Source of the DNA: Hanleya hanleyi
Lineage: Eukaryota; Mollusca; Polyplacophora; Lepidopleurida; Hanleyidae
Direction: 5' to 3'
Assembly (NCBI GenBank): GCA_036873755.1
Contig: JAVTVY010016188.1
Location: 1-64,000, forward strand
DNA length: 64,000 bases
Every line of letters begins with the position of its first letter. Within the stretch, counting starts at the first letter, position 1. Below are positions 1-12,430 of the stretch, piece after piece. Both the position numbers and the translations under genes were made by a program. Below the pieces are notes generated by a model. That model saw only the letters and a list, made by a program, of their open reading frames with translations, was not told the DNA's origin and ran no database searches.

Positions 1-3000
1 CCATCTTGGATTTCCCTATGAAACCTTGTTATTGCAATTTTTCAGGAACTACTGCATGGATCTTTCTCAAATTTGGTACACAGGTTCCCCTTGGGGTCTA
101 GTTGTGCAAGATACCTTTTCTTGTCCGATTCGAAAATCCAATATGGCCACCAGGCAGCCATCTTGGATTTCCCCCATGAAACCTTGTTATCGCGATTTCT
201 CAGGAACTACTGCATGGATCTTTCTCGAATTTGGTACACAGGTTCCCCTTGGGGTCTAGTTGTGCAAGATACCTTTTTCGGTCCGATTCGAAAAACCAAT
301 ATGGCCACCAGGCAGCCATCTTGGATTTCCCCATGAAATCTTATCACAATTTCTCAGGAACTACGGCATGGATCTTTCTCAAATTTGGTACACAGGTTCC
401 CCTTGGGGTCTAGTTGTGCAAGAAACCTTTTTTGGTCCGATTCGAAAATCCAATATGGCCACCAGGCAGCCATCTTGGATTTCCCCATGAAACCTTGTTA
501 TCGCGATTTCTCAGGAACTACTGCATGGATCTTTCTCAAATTTGGTACACAGGTTCCCCTTGGGGTCTAGTTGTGCAAGATACCTTTTTCGGTCCGATTA
601 GAAAAACCAATATGGCCACCAGGCAGCCATCTTGGATTTCCCCATAAAACCTTGTTATCACGATTTCTCAGGAACTACTGCATGGATCTTTCTCAAATTT
701 GGTACACAGGTTCCCCTTGGGGTCTGGTTGTGCAAGATACCTTTTCTGGTCCGATTCGAAAATCCAATATGGCCACCAGGCAGCCATCTTGGATTTCCCT
801 ATGAAACATTGTTATTGCAATTTCTCAAGAACTACTGCATGGATCTTTCTCAAATTTGGTACACAGGTTCCCCTTAGGGTCTAGTTGTGCAAGATACATT
901 TTTCGGTCCGAATCGAAAATCCAATATGGCCACAAGGCAGCCATCTTGGATTTCTCCATGAAACCTTGTTATCGCGATTTCTCAGGAACTACTTCATGGA
1001 TCTTTCTAAAATTTGGTACACAGGTTCCCCTTGGGGTCTAGTTGTGCAAGATATCTTTTTCGGTCCGATTCGGAAAACCAATATGGCCACCAGCCAGCCA
1101 TATTGGATTTCCCCATGAAACTTTTTCGTCATTTCTCAGGAAGTACTGCATGGATCTTTCTCAAATTTGGTACACAGGTTCCCCTTGGGATCTAGTTGTG
1201 CAAGATACCTTTTTTGGTCCGATTCGAAAATCCAATATGGCCACCAGGCAGCCATCTTGGATTTCCCCATGAAACTTTATCGTCATTTCTCAGGAAGTAC
1301 TGTATGGATCTTTCTCAAATTTGGTACACAGGTTCCCCTTAGGATCTAGTTGTGCAAGATACCTTTTTCGGTCCGATTCGAAAAACCAATATGGCCATCA
1401 GGCAGCCATCTTGGATTTCCCCATGAAACCTTGTTATCACGATTTCTCAGGAACTACTGCATGGATCTTTCTCAAATTTGGTACACAGGTTCCCCCTGGG
1501 GTCTGGTTGTGCAAGATACCTTTTTTGGTCCGATTCGAAAATCCAATATGGCCACCAGGCAGCCATCTTGGATTTCCGTATGAAACCTTGTTATTGCAAT
1601 TTCTCAGGAACTACTGCATGGATCTTTCTCAAATTTGGTACACAGGTTCCCCTTGGGGTGTAGTTGTGCAAGAGATCTTTTTTGGTCCGATTCGAAAATC
1701 CAATATGGCCACCAGGCAGCCATCTTGGATTTCCCCATGAAACCTTGTTATCGCGATTTCTCAGGAACTACTGCATGGATCTTTCTCGAATTTGGTACAC
1801 AGGTTCCCCTTGGGGTCTAGTTGTGCAAGATCCATTTTCCGGTCTGATTCGAAAATCCAATATGGCCACAAGGCGGCCATCTTGGATTTCCCGATGAAAC
1901 CTTGTTATTGCGATTTCTCAGGAACTACTGCATGGATCTTTCTCAAATTTGGTACACAGGTTCCCTTGGGGTCTAGTTGTACAAGATACCTTTTCTGATC
2001 CGAGTCGGGAATCCAATATGGCCACCAGGCATCCATCTTGGATTTCCTCATGAAACCTTGTTATCGCGATTTCTCAGGAACTACTGCATGGATCTTTCTA
2101 AAATTTGGTACACAGGTTCCCCTTGGGGTCTAGTTTTGCAAGATATCTTTTTCGGTCCGATTCGAAAAACCAATATGGCCACCAGGCAGCCATATTGGAT
2201 TTCCCCATGAAATTTTTTCGTCATTCTCAGGAAGTACTGCATGGATCTTTCTCAAATTTGGTACACAGGTTCCCCTTGGGATCTAGTTGTGCAAGATACC
2301 TTTCCTGGTCCGATTCGAAAAACCAATATGGCCACCAGGCAGCCATCTTGGATTTCCCCATGAAACCTTGTTATCACGATTTCTCAGGAACTACTGCATG
2401 GATCTTTCTCAAATTTCGTACACAGGTTCCCCTTGGGGTCTGGTTGTGCAAGATACCTTTTCCGGTCCGATTCGAAAATCCAATATGGCCACCAGGCAGC
2501 CATCTTGGATTTCCCTATGAAACCTTGTTATTGCAATTTCTCAGGAACTACTGCATGGATCTTTCTCAAATTTGGTACACAGGGAACCTGTGGACCAGAA
2601 AAGGTATCTTGCACAATTGGACCACAAGGGGGACCTGTGTATCAAATTTCAGAAAGATCCGGGCAGTACTTCCTGTGAAATCATGATAACAAAATTTCAT
2701 GGGGAAGTCTAAGATGGCCGCCTGGTGACCATATTGGATTTTCGATTCGGACCGAAAAGGGCATCTTGCATATCGAGACCCTAAGGGGAACCAAAATTGA
2801 GAAAGATCATGAGAAACCAGGTTCCCCTTGGGGTCTATTTGTGCAAGATACTTTTTCTGGTCCGATTCGAAAATCCAATATGGCCACCAGGCAGCCATCT
2901 TGGATTTCCCCATGAAACTTTATCGTCATTTCTCATGATCTTTCTCATGATCTTTCTCAATTTTGGCTCCCCTTAGGGTCTCGATATGCAAGATGCCCTT

Positions 3001-3662
3001 TTCGGTCCGAATCGAAAATCCAATATGGTCACCAGGCGGCCATCTTAGACTTCCCCATGAAATTTTGTTATCATGATTTCACAGGAAGTACTGCCTGGAT
3101 CTTTCTGAAATTTGATAAACAGGTCCCCCTTGTGGTCCAATTGTGCAAGATACCTTTTCTGGTCCGATTCCAAAATCCAATATGTCCATCAGGCGGCCAT
3201 CTTGGATTTCCCCATAAAACTTTGTTATTGCGATTTCTGAGGAACTACTGCATGGAGCTTTGTTAAATTTGGTACACAGGATCACCTTGTCTAGTTGTGC
3301 AAGATACCTTTTCTGGTCCGATTCGAAAATTCAACATGACCAACAGGCGGCCATCTTGGATTTTCCCATGCAAATTTGTTAACGTGATTTCTCAGGAAGT
3401 ACTGCATGGATCTTTCTCAAATTTGGTACACAGGTGGTCTCCCCTTGGTTCCCCTTATGGTCTAGTTGTGCAAGATACGTTTTTCGGTCTGAATCGAAAA
3501 TCCAATATGGCCACAAGGCGGCCATCTTGAATTTCCCCTTGAAACATTGCTACCGTGAATTCTCAGGAAATATTTCATGGATCTTTCTGAAATTTGGTAC
3601 ACAGGTCCCACATGGGGCCTAGTAGTGCAAAATATCTTTTTTGGTCCGATTCGAAAATCCAA
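1..3662 (+). repeat. 157-bp satellite array, about 23 units, open at the left edge
   Basis: The segment is a head-to-tail array of a unit of about 157 bp, with a 154-bp variant. Landmarks such as 'TTTGGTACACAGGTTCC' recur at spacings of 154 to 158 bp from the first bases to about 3600. Units are very alike in 1-2580 and more diverged from 2580 to 3662. The array is cut by the window start. Long open frames through the units arise because the unit lacks stops in some frames; the same peptides recur in several frames, so I do not call them genes. Variant units (GGTCTGGTTG type at about 721, 1500 and 2438; TTTTTCGTCATT type at about 1122 and 2214) recur at multiples of the unit, which suggests higher-order duplication. 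Confidence 0.95.
2592..3165. repeat. Near-perfect palindrome inside the satellite (225-bp arms)
   Basis: Bases 2592-2816 are the reverse complement of 2941-3165 along the full 225 bp. I count three mismatches and no gaps. The 124-bp spacer (2817-2940) is one satellite-like segment in the normal orientation. The left arm is therefore a block of satellite units inverted relative to the rest of the array. Confidence 0.93.
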
Positions 3663-4560
3663 GTTACGCTTCAAATTAATTCGGTATTCTCGAGTTGTGA
3701 CGTTGCATCACAAGAGTCGGCGGATCAAACGGTGGGGCATATTCTATATATTGACTATAGAGAATATCCATACCTTCACCTTCCATATCAAGGAGTTCAT
3801 ATTATTCGGAATTAAAATGTATATCTCCAAATTTTAAATCAGCTTTCTTTAGTCCATGCAGTAGCAAATGAACTGCTCGACCATTTCATCTGCCGGCGGG
3901 TCGGCTACATGAAGGGACGTCACTCTTGTGACTCAATGTCACAACTCGACAACCGTAGACTACTGCATGTTTCGATCCAAGGGAGATAATCAGGATTCAG
4001 GCACTTTCGAAGTTTCAACATTACTGCGCAGACCGGATCCCTTCAGTATTAAGTATTGTACCATCTTACTATTTTCGAGCATGGTATCTTAAAAGAGATA
4101 TCTCAAAATAGCCTAATAAACAGAACAGAATTAGCATTTGTTCCTGATTATAAAATCTTAAGTATGTTTCATAGCTCATGCCAAAGTGTCAAAGAGATTG
4201 GTCTTCGCTTCCAGTACCCAATGATGACACGTGCAAAAAAATAAATAAAAAAAATACTACAAAACAAAGGCGAAGGATCCTCCGTACATGTACATTCACT
4301 TTCAGACTAACTTTGCTCATTTCTCTTGTATTATAACAACCGACATAAGTACAGTTTCTAGAAATCTTGAAACTCCTGAAACTTAGATTATATCTTGGTG
4401 TTTTTCAGTGGCCTTTTTCAATCTTTTTCGCTCAGATTCGAAATTCTGTAAACAAAATTACAAATCAATCGTTTGTTCTTAGTAACAATGGACAAAAAGA
4501 TCCTCTAGTCATTAGCTTACAATTATCGGACAATGGTGGGCGCCAAGATCCTTCAGGATC
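3663..4560. other. Intergenic, no feature recognised
   Basis: AT-rich DNA following the satellite. No open frame of note, no clear repeat and no RNA gene seen. Confidence 0.6.
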
Positions 4561-4574
4561 TCTCGTTTAGAAAC

Positions 4575-4810
4575 TCTGATGGAGGTCACCATGATTAGAA
4601 AATTGGCAACCCATGGTAACCTGTAACTGGTGTGTCAGGGTTAACTTCATGCTAACACAAAATATTGTGGTAACACATAGGGTTTTTTTTAAAATTGAAA
4701 TTGGGAAACTCCCAGGAGAACGGGGTTTGCTGTTCACCGTTACAATCACAGGCCTGCACATGTATAAGCAGCCCAAAACCAGCAGGAGAAGAGGGCTGCA
4801 TGATTACTTC
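4575..4810 (+). repeat. Dispersed repeat, copy A (copy B at 42170-42370)
   Basis: The run with ATGATTAGAAAATTGG, then GGTAACCTGTAACTGG, then GGGTTAACTTCATG, then a GAAATTGGGAAACT stretch and AGGAGAACGGGGTT, matches the order of motifs at 42170-42370 (ATGGTTAGAAAATGG, GGTAACTTGTAACC, AGGGTTAATACATGG, GAAATTGGAAACC, AGGAGGACAGGGTT). This is an old interspersed repeat family. No ends or coding capacity are visible. Confidence 0.6.
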
Positions 4811-4865
4811 CCCTTGACTTGGCTGTGGTGCACTGCAATCCGGATTTTACTGTTACTGTTTGCTT

Positions 4866-6380
4866 ATTAGAGCATTTCCACAAAGTGGATGCTCTTATGT
4901 TTTCATGAGAAACGGCTCCGCCGGATCCGCCGCCGCCGCCGTGACTTTAAACGTGAATATCTCTGAAACCGTTAAATATTTTCTGTTCAGACTTTGTGTG
5001 CTATTTCCTTAGGCCTGGGAAATTTGTCTGGTTGTGTTTCGATACCCGCTGCTCACCACTAGGTGGCGTTGTAGTCAGAGCCTAGGTAAACCTTTCTGTG
5101 ACGATTTCGTCTGAACGGCTTGTCTGATTTCTTTGAAATTTTATTACAGTGGTCTTGAAGGATGGTCAATGTGCTGAAAAGGTTTTGGTGTAGCTGGCAT
5201 AACTATAAAGGCAAGTTTTTTGCGTCTCAAAAAAATAAGTTTTTCGTGAAATGAAAATTTACCAATTCGCTTGGAGAAATATTTAAAAACTGTTCTATTC
5301 TAGGTTGCCAAGCATAAATATAGGATTGCCGACATGATAATTCCCTTTCGGTGCGAACCAATTTGTCATTTAAATGAAAAATCTCATTTATCTGACTTAA
5401 CGACAAAACCTCTATAAGGATTATCATGATTAGACACATTATACTTCAGCAATAGAGAGATTTGAACGGGATTACTGAGTGAATTTACATTCTGCAGCAA
5501 CATTTTACTGACACGGTAAAATTGTGAAATTTTTGTAGTTCCACATTTCCCCCATTATTTGTTCGTTTCCCTCTCGATCTTGTTTTATTTGTTTGTCAAA
5601 ATGAAAACATTCTTTGATAATCCGAATGTTGAAGGTTTAGGCTTTTCAAAAATATATACATTTAGGCAAGTTTCACTCGAGGTGCTCGCGTAAAATGCTA
5701 CATTCAGACGGAGTGGGGTTTTATTTGACCGTGAAGCAGCGATGTCGCCTTTTGGCGTCATTGGGGTTGGGGAGGCTCTAAGAAATTACGCCAAAAGTCG
5801 TCAACGGGGTTGAGACAGGGAATTATTTTGTCGCCTTTTGGCGTCATTGGTACCGAATGAGTTAAAGTTTTTTCCATTGAACTCTTACGTTCCATCTCCC
5901 TAGGGCTTTAGATCTCACCCGCTTTTTTTTTGTGGCATTTGGTCATCACTAGATGGTGCTATAGACATGAATGCAGGTAAAAATGTGTAACATCATATCT
6001 TCTGAACAACGTGTTTGATTTCCATGAAATTTGGGTATAATGATCTTGCAAGATTTTGGTGGTGTTGGCAAATCATGGTGACTCATTTTTGCATTTCAAA
6101 ATAAGATTTTGTTTTCACAAAAATGGAAATTTGCTTCTTAATCGAGGAAAAGTAATTCTATTTTGTTGAACATGAATGTAGCATTCCCAGTGTTATAATT
6201 CACATCTCTTGTAAGCCAAATGGCCATTTTTTTTAATATATGAAATTCTCATGACTTGAGTCCAATATCTACATTCCCCAGGCTACATCTGAGGATTTTG
6301 CTCCATCTTGTAGGTTTGTGATATTGTTCATCATTGGGTGGCACTATAGACAGTAAACATTTTTAGCACAATTTATTGGC
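4866..6380 (+). repeat. Degenerate repeated segments with an 'ACTAGGTGGCG' core
   Basis: Three related blocks carry the core CACTAGGTGGCGTTGTAG (about 5056), CACTAGATGGTGCTATAG (about 5947) and CATTGGGTGGCACTATAG (about 6331). The first two are followed by a similar tail (GATTTC-TTGAAATTT, then TGGTCTTG or TGATCTTGCAAG). An insertion-like segment at about 5735-5855 has TGTCGCCTTTTGGCGTCATT as two direct copies (about 5742 and 5829) and an inverted TTACGCCAAAAG between them. The GCC run at about 4928-4942 is a small microsatellite. No gene is seen. Confidence 0.5.
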
Positions 6381-7338
6381 ATTTCATCTGTTTATGAAGT
6401 TTATTATTGTCAGACAGACAGACTGAAAGTTTTTTTTTGTTTTTTTGGATAGAAATTGAAGGGCCACCTCTCATACGGATTTCGCAGCCCATCAACATAA
6501 TGCTTGATTTATATCTCATTATACATTCTTTTTTACAATTACTAATTTTATTAACATTATGGTTTAAAAATGGATTGAAAGGACATTGGTGCTGTTAGCG
6601 CTGGCATAATCATGTGGCATAGGGTAAAGTCAGCTAAATATATCTTAGTCTAGGCTACATCAACCCCTGCTTACACACATAACTAAAATGCAGTCAGAGG
6701 AAATATGCTGCCACCAGTGTATGGTCAGTATGGAGAATTGCAAGGATGCAAGTGAGCTTGAAGTCAGGCCATTTTGGTCAAATAGACATACTGTAACACT
6801 GATATTCTGCTGTACCTTTCAAGGCTCATATTGAGGCCTGTATGTTGACCATTCCGGTAATAAAACCTGTAATGGTTGACTTATTGCATAATGCACTTTA
6901 AATTACATAAGTGGACTGCTGGTGTCAACAAAGTAAACACTTCATTTCCGGAATTAGTGCTATTTCTCTCTTCATTACTGATATAATAATTTGATCCTGT
7001 TCCCAATTCCATTTCTGGGCTTCCAGATGTCTGGGGATGCATTCTGGCCAATTTTCAATGAATAAAATCACAAATTATCACTTGGTTAATGCTCAATTTT
7101 TTTGTTTTATGTGGAGGTCCCCAGAATTTATTTGAAACTCGAGATGTGAAATTGCACATACCGTTGCATTTTGACAGCATAGTTACAGATGTTGATAATT
7201 ATTTCTTGAACTGAAAAGTAGAAAGATTTTTGAAGTGAAACTTCTACATACCTGCTATAAGGCACATCCCACCTGGGAAATTTTTACATGTATATCTAAT
7301 TGAAGTAATCCATTGGAACCACTGATGATTTCCCAATA
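6381..7338. other. Intergenic, no feature recognised
   Basis: AT-rich, without coding potential, tandem repeat or recognisable TIRs. Confidence 0.6.
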
Positions 7339-8191
7339 ATAGAGAAGAAAAGCAACTCCAAGTAGGGATGAAAATTTCATTCTGTATATTTCGCTATTAG
7401 TTATAGCATCTTCAGCAATGAACAAAGTTACAAACAGCTCCATACGCACAGTGTATACAAGACATAATGTGATCTTAGCCACTACACATTTATGAATAGG
7501 TAAGCCAGTAAATGATGTCAGATTGGACGAATATTAAAATGCTGTCATTTTCAGAAATTGTTAAATGTTAAGCGATAACCTGACAGCGATCTACAAACAT
7601 GACAAATGGTGTGATTCAGGTGATATAATACACACTCGAATTGATGAAAACGATACATAATCTGCTTATCTGGCAAGAACTAAGTAAACTGTGCACAAAT
7701 GAATAAAGTATGGTGGTATAGTGGGTATGTACCTACATTGAATATTTCAACATGTCATGAAGTTTGGATAAGGACTTTCATTTTAAGATAATATAGGTAT
7801 AATTTTCTTGGCAATCCACATCAGAATTGATGGAACTACAAATGTTGTAACTCGCATGTTTCATAATTGTATATTCCCATGCAAGTTACAACAATTGTGG
7901 AGTGTGTATTGTAACACCTGAATCACACCATTTGTAGATCACTGTCAGGTTATCTCTTAACATTTAACAATTTCTGAAAATGATGGCATTTTAATATCCG
8001 TCCAACCTGACATAATTTATTGGCTTACCTATTCATAAATGCGTATTGGCTAAGATCACATTATGCCTTGTGTATATACTGTGCATATGAAGCTGTTTGT
8101 AACTTTGTTCAATGCTTAAGATGTTAGAACTAATAGCGAAATATACAGAATAAAAATGTGATCCCTACTCGGAGTTGCTTTTCTTCTCTAT
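7339..8191. mobile_element. Foldback-type element with arms of about 295 bp
   Basis: Bases 7339-7637 and 7900-8191 are inverted copies of each other with roughly 85-90% identity by eye and a few small gaps. Shared landmarks are ATAGAGAAGAAAAGCAACTC at the outer ends and GGTGTGATTCAGGTG near the inner ends. A spacer of about 262 bp lies between, itself holding a small inverted repeat (GTTGTAACTCGCATG / CATGCAAGTTACAAC). No transposase is present. It could be a long-TIR MITE, a foldback element, or two copies of one repeat in opposite orientation; no clean target-site duplication was found. Confidence 0.85.
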
Positions 8192-9480
8192 AATTGAAGT
8201 AAAATGGTGTGTTCTGGTGCATTTTGACAGAATATTTAGACTTTGAAGATGATATGTAATGATGCCCAAAATGAACTGAATTTTCAGTGTCATCTGTCTG
8301 TCTGTCTCTCTATCTGCCCATCTTTCTTGTCATACCACATATGCAACTGGTGATGGATCAGAAGCCTAATTAATGAAATTGACTGACCTTCACCTGTTTT
8401 ATCGCTCGAGGTCAAATTTAGCATTAGCAATAATTTTTAAAGGAGTGAAGATGGGCTCTCCAAATTCATCATATTTGTGCAATTGGTGACTGACTAGAAG
8501 CTTATCCCAGTTGACTGAACCTATTTTCTCAAGGTTATATACTTTATATTATGATATAACATGAAATATAGCTAGGCTTTCTAAATTGATATCACATATG
8601 CAACTGATGATGGACCTGAAGTCAATGAATATGACTGACATTGACCTATTTTCTCAAGGTCAAAAACTGTATGTTAAGTCACTTGTTAACTGCCAACATA
8701 CACTCCAAATCTATTTGTTGTGGCTGTGGTTGTCTTCCAGAACAATCTAGCAAATTTTGCATGTGTTCCAACAGCCTCAAGCTTCAACAGTAACTTAAAC
8801 CATGCTGAAAAGGCTGAGCTGTTGAAACACCCTCCATTTCTGCATCACTGTCGAAATACATGTATGGATACCATGACAGAGTGATAGATCACAGAGTCAG
8901 TGAAGGTTCCTGATTTACATTGAATGTGGTTATTGCCTAACTAGTATTAGCAGCATTTTACAACAACAACAATTCGCTGACTTACAGTGAAAAATTATAG
9001 TGAAAGGTATTTATTTTTTGTTGTTTGGCTTTTTTATTTGCTGGCATTGTTTCAGATAGAATACAACAGCCTAATTCATACAATCAGGAATAAAAAGGGG
9101 GTTAAAGTCTTTATATTCAAACTTTCATAGGAAATATAAAAGTGGCAATTTGACATTTTATTTTTATTCAATTTTTTAATGTCGGTGGGCCCATGAAACG
9201 CAAAATAAAGTTGGTGTTGCCTCACACTGGGTTTCGCTCATTGGTGAAGAAATCCCTTCTCAGAGGCACTTCTACCAGGGATGATTCCTGATTGCTCATC
9301 CTCCAGGGGTATGTGCCCCACCCTCTGTCCCATTCTAAAAAACATTGCCACCCCTAATAGGGGTTGTGCCCAAATTGGGGAGATCTAAAGCCCTGTGAGT
9401 ACCAAATTATGTGTTACAAAATTATCTGGGGAAATGCTCTTCGCCCGTGTTTCACACGAGCTTTCATTAAGATATTTTTT
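8192..9480. other. Intergenic; weak tandem repeats at about 8330-8690
   Basis: Three diverged units of roughly 120 bp recur around the motifs CATATGCAACTG-TGATGGA and CTATTTTCTCAAGGT. The rest shows nothing I can name. Confidence 0.45.
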
Positions 9481-10350
9481 TGGTCATTTAGAAAGTGATC
9501 ATATAACAGTATTTTCGTTATTTTGGGATTACATGATCTTAGTATAGCACAGATTCTAGTGCTGAAAATTGGTCCCATGCTGGATTCAAACCTTCAACCC
9601 CCAGAGTAAGGCACCTAATCGCCAGCACTATATGTTGGCAATCTAAACCACTCGGCTATCGGGCCTCCCACCTCCTATTTTTGTGGGACTCGATCAATTT
9701 TCAGCACAAGAATCTGTGCTATACTAAGAGAATGTAATCCCAAATAACGAAAACACTGAATATACGATCATTTTCTAAATGCCAAAAAAAAAATCTTCCT
9801 ATGTATCCATCTATGGGAGCTGTGTCATTACGATCATCAGAGGGATACTGTATGTTGGCTTTCAAGACGACTGGTCTGCTACATTGTACTTCTTATTTTT
9901 GTGGGAGGCCCTTTGGCTGAGTAGATCGCCGGTATATAGTGCTGGCGATTAGGTGCCTTACTCTGGGGGTCGCTGGTTTGAATCCCGCATGGGGCTCGAC
10001 CAATTTCCACTAGAATCTGTGCTATACTAAGATAGTGTAATCCCAAAATAATGAAAATAATGTTATACGATCACTTCCCAAATGACAAAAAATATCTTAT
10101 GTATTCAGGTATGGGGGCTGTGTCATTATGGTCATCAGATGGATACTGTATGTTTGCTGTCAAGACTACTAGTCTGCTACCTTCTATTTCTATGGGATGC
10201 CTGTTGGTCGAGTGGTTTAGATTTCGTGCGGGCGGTTAGGTGCCTTACTCTGGCCGGGTGTCGCTGGTTCAAATCCTGCAATTTTTGAGCACTAGAATCT
10301 GTGAGCACTGTACTAAGATAATGTAATCCAAAAATAAAGAAAATACTGTT
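9481..10350. mobile_element. Cluster of tRNA-like SINE units, one inverted and two direct
   Basis: Three copies share the core GGCGATTAGGTGCCTTACTC followed by a B-box-like GGTTTGAATCC and, upstream, a GGC-TGAGT A-box-like stretch. One copy is on the minus strand (about 9481-9700); two are on the plus strand (about 9833-10050 and 10131-10345). The plus copies also share about 65 bp before the tRNA-like head (GGATACTGTATGTT onward) and a tail (CTAGAATCTGTG, then ACTAAGAT-A-TGTAATCC), so the unit is about 300 bp and partly tandem. The inverted first copy gives a local palindrome around the GAAAATTGGTCCCA / TGGGACTCGATCAATTTTC pair. These are not functional tRNA genes: the heads do not close an acceptor stem. 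Confidence 0.7.
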
Positions 10351-10594
10351 ATTTGCTCATTATCGTGCCATTTGGTGTCAGAAAATTGGAAAATTGTAAC
10401 TTCTGTTGCATTTCACCTTTAACATTTCTAGCTGGACCTATTTGTTCTAAGTTGCTTGCTTTTACTGAACAGTTTAACTTGTTCCTTTAATTCATATTGT
10501 GTTCCTCAGGTCATAAATGCTGCTGGGGTATGGGGTAATTGCCGACAGACAGGTGAAATTACTGGTCGTCCTATGAGGCTTCCAGGGTTTGACC

Positions 10595-10845
10595 TGGATG
10601 GATGTACATGTCCTGGATGGATGTACATGTCGATGGGCTGATCGTACATGTTAGTGGACTGGGTGTACATGTCAGTGGGTTTAGCGTACACGTCAGTTGG
10701 CTGAGCATACAATTGTCAGAGGGCTGGGCATACATGTCATTGGGTGGGGTTCGCATGTTAGTGGGCTGGGTGTACATTCAGTGACTTGGATGTACATGTC
10801 ACTGGGTGAGGCATACATGCCGGTGAGCTGAGCGTGCACTAACAT
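10595..10845 (+). repeat. Short minisatellite, about 21-bp unit
   Basis: Diverged units of the form GTACATGTCAGTGGGCTGGGT recur about ten times. The TACATG core is common throughout the window. Confidence 0.85.
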
Positions 10846-11104
10846 GTGAGATACAGTAGTTTTAATCCATGGGCAATTATCTGATGAAAAACGTTCGCCA
10901 TCGTTAATTCACTTTCTCAGTATCGACCAATCACAGGGCTTCTCCACGATTTAGGGATGTAGGTTTGAAACATCAAGGTCACGCCATAACTGCACGGGGA
11001 CGATAGGTTGCTTGAGATATTATGAACAGGGATATTTGTCCTGAAATTGATCAATACACTTCTCCCTCATAATGCTGAATTTTGAAGATTTACCGCACTA
11101 TAGG

Positions 11105-11391
11105 CAGGGGCAAATACAGGCCTGTTTTGCTACCCTTTAAAGGTGCCCAAATTACAGCTTGTCTCCAAAAAGCCCAAATCACAGACTTTTTGATTTCTTC
11201 CAGGATTGAAAAAGAATTGACCAGATAACATCTGGGCATTCTGTGTTCTGTTCAGACCAACAAAAATCACTTTGAGGACTTTGTGGACAATCCAGTGTCT
11301 CCTAACATGTAATTCCATTCAAGGACCTTAATTTAGCCCAAATTAGAGGGCTGGAAAGGGTGCCCAAATTAGAAAACTGTATTTGCCCCTG
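11105..11391. mobile_element. hAT5-like MITE, 287 bp, 5-bp TSD ATAGG
   Basis: The element begins CAGGGGCAAATACAG and ends with its exact reverse complement (15-bp perfect TIR). It is flanked on both sides by ATAGG (11100-11104 and 11392-11396). The interior carries repeated GTGCCCAAATTA-type motifs near both ends, as expected for subterminal transposase-binding repeats. There is no transposase. A CAGGG start with a 5-bp TSD matches the hAT5 group; the superfamily name is inference. Confidence 0.88.
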
Positions 11392-12430
11392 ATAGGTGAG
11401 CATGCTATAGTGACTTTCACTGCAGCAACAGTCATATATTGGGGGACATAACAGTGGCCGTGCTATACTGAAGCCCACTTTATAATGAACTATGTTATAA
11501 TGAGGGACAAGTGTATATCTAAATTCTATGAATTTAATTGAATACCATCATGGTTAACTTGACCGTTTCTGGAAACTAACATATTAATCTGATGAAACAA
11601 GCTAAATATATGAGCAGATGTACATATAAAGTGCACCTTGTGTTCCCTCTGTGCAATGTGAGACTGGCACATACACAGGATATTATACAATTACAGTAGT
11701 TTGATCTCTCTCAATTTGTGGTTTTGTGAACTGGAGAATACAATATTCACCTTGGTCTTTCGTTTGGTGACTTGGGAAGGCAATATTCACCAAAGCCGAA
11801 GGCCGATATGAATGTTGTTTTCTCAGATCACAAAACCACATATTGACAGATCAAAAGACTATATAAATGTTTTATTATATGACCTGTGCATGTAATTTGA
11901 TTTAGGCTTTATACAATCTCAGTAAACTCAGATATGATATCACAGAACATTATATCTGACAATGCTAGAAATCCGATAAGTTGTTCATCTCTGTGAACTA
12001 ATCATCCATCAGTGTCCTATTGTTTGTCGTCATTGGTTTATTATGAAATGTTGTAGAATATTGGCAAAACTTTGACACAATTTTTTTGTAGCGTCTCATC
12101 TAGATCGTATTTCCCTCATATATGTTGTTGGTTTACCTAGATTGGACTTTATACTACAGCTGCAAATATCTTTGTTTTCCTCTTCACACTCTCAAAGTTG
12201 CCGTCATTCATAATGTAAAAATCTGCTCAACAAATACGACAATTTTCACTGGCCGAGAAGACGCACATGTCACACATAACATTTCTATCAGTAGTCTACA
12301 TGTATATTATATTTATGGACCTGCTTTGGGGGCTATATGAGAAATTAATGAAAACCATGTGATGGCGAATGGTCCATTGGAGAAAAGGTAACACAGAGGG
12401 TCAATAATTTTTACTACACTCTAGTCTCTA
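11392..12430. other. Intergenic, no feature recognised
   Basis: AT-rich. A short direct repeat of CAATATTCACC with GGTCTTTCG/AAAGCCGAAGG around 11745-11805 is the only structure seen. Confidence 0.55.

Noticed and set aside
26..3622. Many open frames of 60-193 codons in the first 3.6 kb
   Set aside because: They are the same satellite unit read in several frames and on both strands; peptides repeat every unit and the frames end at unit variants.
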